From Micrococcales bacterium (GTDB lineage: Bacteria > Actinomycetota > Actinomycetes > Actinomycetales > WQXJ01): a stretch of DNA of 53,387 nt. Below the pieces are notes generated by a model that ran no database searches, had not been told where the DNA came from, and saw nothing but the letters and a program-made list of their open reading frames with translations. Below are positions 51,414-53,387 of this stretch, piece by piece (position 1 is the stretch's first letter; each line of letters begins with the position of its first letter). Location of the stretch: assembly GCA_009784895.1 (NCBI GenBank), contig WQXJ01000011.1:1-53387 (forward strand), read 5' to 3'. The position numbers and the translations under genes are program-made.

Positions 51414-53387
51414 TTAGCCGGCCTCAATGATTTGCCCGATGCCGGCCCAGACCTGCTCGAGTCCCTCACCTTGGCTGCCGCCGCCTTGGGCCAGGTCGTC
51501 CTTGCCGCCGCCCCCGCCGCCGAGTTGCTGCGAGATTTGCTTGACCAAGTTGCCGGCCTTTAGGCCGCGCTGGCGAGCGGAATCGTTTAGGGCCACAACC
51601 ACGATGGCCCGGCCGGTTTCAGGGTCAGTGGCGCCTACCGCCACCACTACCGGATCGGCTTCACCGAGGCGTTGACGCACATCAGTGGCCAATGACCTCA
51701 GATCATCGCCTGAGGTGCCGTCATCAACTCTGGCCGCCAGCAACCGGATGTCACCAACCTGGACTGCTGTCTTGGCCAGCATCGAAGCCTGGGCCAGAAC
51801 CTGTTGGCCACGGATGGCGGCTAGTTCCTTGTCGGCTTGTTTGAGGCGGCTGACCAGCTGGCTGACCCTGTCCGTTAGCTCATCTGGGTTGACTTTGAGC
51901 AGGTCGGTCAGCTGGGAGACCAGGGCGTGTTCCTTGGCTTGGTAGCTGTAGGCGGAATCTGCCACTAGGCCTTCTAGGCGTCTGATACCCGCACCAATTG
52001 ACGCCTCGCCCAGTAGCGTCACCCGGCCAATCTGGCCGATCCGCTCAACGTGGGTACCACCGCATAGTTCGACTGACCAGTCCTGGCCAATAGTGACGAC
52101 TCGGACTTGATCGCCGTACTTTTCGCCAAATAGGGCTTGGGCTCCGATTTGCCGGGCTTTGTCCAGCGACATGATCTGGTGGCCAACTTCAAGATCTTCG
52201 GTCAACACCTGGTTGACCTGCTCTTCGATTTGCGCCATGACGCTAGGCGGAACACCGCCGGCCGAGCGGAAGTCGAAACGCAGCCGGCCGGGTGAGTTTT
52301 CCGAGCCAGCCTGAGTGGCGGTCGATCCAAGGTGTTCTAGCAGCGACTGGTGGACCATGTGGGTGGCGGTGTGGGCGCGGGCAATGGCCTGCCGCCGCTT
52401 GGGGTCGATGCTGGCCAGGCCGGTATCACCGATCGCGGCCGTGCCTTGGGTCAGGCGGCCGCGGTGAACGAACAGATCAGTCACAGGTTTTTGGACATCG
52501 TCAACTTCGAAAACAGCGCCTGAGTCCAGTTTGATTGTGCCTTTGTCGGCCAGCTGACCACCGGCTTCGCCGTAGAACGGAGTCAGGTCCAAAATGACCT
52601 CAACTTGGGCCGGGGCGCTGGCCGCCGGTACCGGTTGGCCGTCTTCGAGCAGGGCCAGCACTCGAACAGTCGATTCGACCTGGTCATAGCCGGTGAACGT
52701 GGTCAAGCCGTGCTGGCCGGCCACTTCTTGGTAAACGGCCGTGCCAGTGTGGCCAGCTTTTTTGGCCGCGGCATCGGCCCTGGCCCGTTCCTTTTGCTCC
52801 GCCATGAGCGAAGTGAACTTTTCGTGGTCGACTGATAGGCCCTGGTCAGCCGCAATTTCCAAGGTTAGTTCGATCGGAAACCCGTGGGTGTCATGCAAGG
52901 TAAAGGCTTCCGAGCCGGCCAGTTTGGCCGAGCCGCCGGCCTTGGCCTGCGCGATGGCCAAGTCTAGGACAGCGGCGCCGCCGGCCAAGGTGTTCAAAAA
53001 GGCTTCTTCTTCACCCAGGACGGCTGCCCTTATCCTGCCCCAGTCCCGCTCCAGTTCCGGGTAGGAGGCTTTCATGGCGTCACGCGAAGTGGTGAATAGT
53101 TCCTCGAAGACCGGCCGGCGCAGGCCCAGTAACCGCATCGAGAACAAAGCTCGTCGCAGCAGACGGCGCAGCACATAACCACGCGACTCATTGGACGGCG
53201 CCACGCCATCGCCAATCAGCATCAGCCCAGCCCTGACGTGATCCGCCACCACTCGCAGGCGCACATCGGCCTCTGGGTTGGCCCCATAGCGCAAACCGGT
53301 CAGGCCTTCGGCGCATTCGATCACCGGGTAGATTTCGTCGATCTCGTAGATGTTGTCTTTGCCTTGCAGCAACATCGCCACACGTTC
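51414..53387 (-). CDS. alaS: Alanyl-tRNA synthetase, C-terminal part (cut by window edge)
   Basis: Charges tRNA-Ala and edits mischarged Ser or Gly. The visible 655 residues lack the extreme N-terminal class II motifs, which lie beyond the window. Present are the end of the catalytic/tRNA-binding region (YVLRRLLRRALFSMRLLG), the editing domain with HTATHMVHQSLLEHLGS and CGGTHVERIGQIG, and the C-terminal DHHA1 domain with a glycine-rich stretch and QGGGSQGEGLEQVWAGI. First gene of the alaS-ruvX-mltG-aroE-aroC group on this strand. Confidence 0.96.
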   Translation of the reverse strand, partial: ERVAMLLQGKDNIYEIDEIYPVIECAEGLTGLRYGANPEADVRLRVVADHVRAGLMLIGDGVAPSNESRGYVLRRLLRRALFSMRLLGLRRPVFEELFTTSRDAMKASYPELERDWGRIRAAVLGEEEAFLNTLAGGAAVLDLAIAQAKAGGSAKLAGSEAFTLHDTHGFPIELTLEIAADQGLSVDHEKFTSLMAEQKERARADAAAKKAGHTGTAVYQEVAGQHGLTTFTGYDQVESTVRVLALLEDGQPVPAASAPAQVEVILDLTPFYGEAGGQLADKGTIKLDSGAVFEVDDVQKPVTDLFVHRGRLTQGTAAIGDTGLASIDPKRRQAIARAHTATHMVHQSLLEHLGSTATQAGSENSPGRLRFDFRSAGGVPPSVMAQIEEQVNQVLTEDLEVGHQIMSLDKARQIGAQALFGEKYGDQVRVVTIGQDWSVELCGGTHVERIGQIGRVTLLGEASIGAGIRRLEGLVADSAYSYQAKEHALVSQLTDLLKVNPDELTDRVSQLVSRLKQADKELAAIRGQQVLAQASMLAKTAVQVGDIRLLAARVDDGTSGDDLRSLATDVRQRLGEADPVVVAVGATDPETGRAIVVVALNDSARQRGLKAGNLVKQISQQLGGGGGGKDDLAQGGGSQGEGLEQVWAGIGQIIEAG

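Overview
The window is a high-GC chromosomal segment from an actinobacterium. Evidence for this: a mycobacterial-type integration host factor gene (mihF) lies between pyrF and gmk, the order pyrR-pyrB-pyrC-carA / carB-pyrF-mihF-gmk-rpoZ-coaBC-metK is actinobacterial, the arginine operon is argCJBDFRG with its own argR, GTG starts and 4-nt ATGA/GTGA overlaps are common, and the antitoxins and DUF11 surface proteins fit the group. I cannot name a genus. Apart from the acyl-CoA ligase gene, the housekeeping genes lie on the minus strand.

Layout from low to high coordinates. (1) 0.6-8.1 kb: arginine operon argC-argJ-argB-argD-argF-argR-argG, read right to left, ending near a strong hairpin; argH is not present. 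The 5' end of argJ is tandemly duplicated, giving a 59-codon leader ORF, and argC carries an in-frame block of a repeat family. (2) 8.1-12.07 kb: an accessory stretch with a YefM-YoeB module, an alpha/beta hydrolase, a DUF4190-like membrane protein gene broken at a run of nine C, a 31-bp tandem array with a partly inverted companion, a MazEF-like module and a dispersed palindromic element with 47-bp satellite repeats. (3) 12.07-20.06 kb: metK, coaBC, rpoZ, gmk, mihF, pyrF, carB; a PyrR-type RNA element lies directly upstream of carB. (4) 20.3-39.2 kb: three very large plus-strand genes for secreted, sortase-anchored surface proteins (2390, 1983 and 1717 aa). The last two are tandem paralogues built from DUF11-like modules. 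(5) 39.2-43.6 kb: a truncated carA, then pyrC, pyrB, pyrR (with a second PyrR element), nusB, efp. (6) 43.6-53.4 kb: a second copy of the dispersed palindrome, a plus-strand long-chain acyl-CoA ligase, then aroQ, aroB, aroC, aroE, mltG, ruvX and the 3' part of alaS.

How the genes work together: argF and pyrB both consume carbamoyl phosphate, which CarA/CarB normally make from glutamine. Here the surface-protein cluster sits exactly where carA and carB would be adjacent, and carA stops after its N-terminal domain with no glutaminase domain anywhere in the window. The separated carB-pyrF unit has its own PyrR-type leader, so pyrimidine control seems to have been kept after the split. The strongest candidates for something undescribed are this split and truncated carA locus, the roughly 108-bp palindromic element with satellite repeats (also recognisable inside argC), the 31-bp array, and the poly-C gene. 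All functional calls come from reading motifs by eye; no database search was run.
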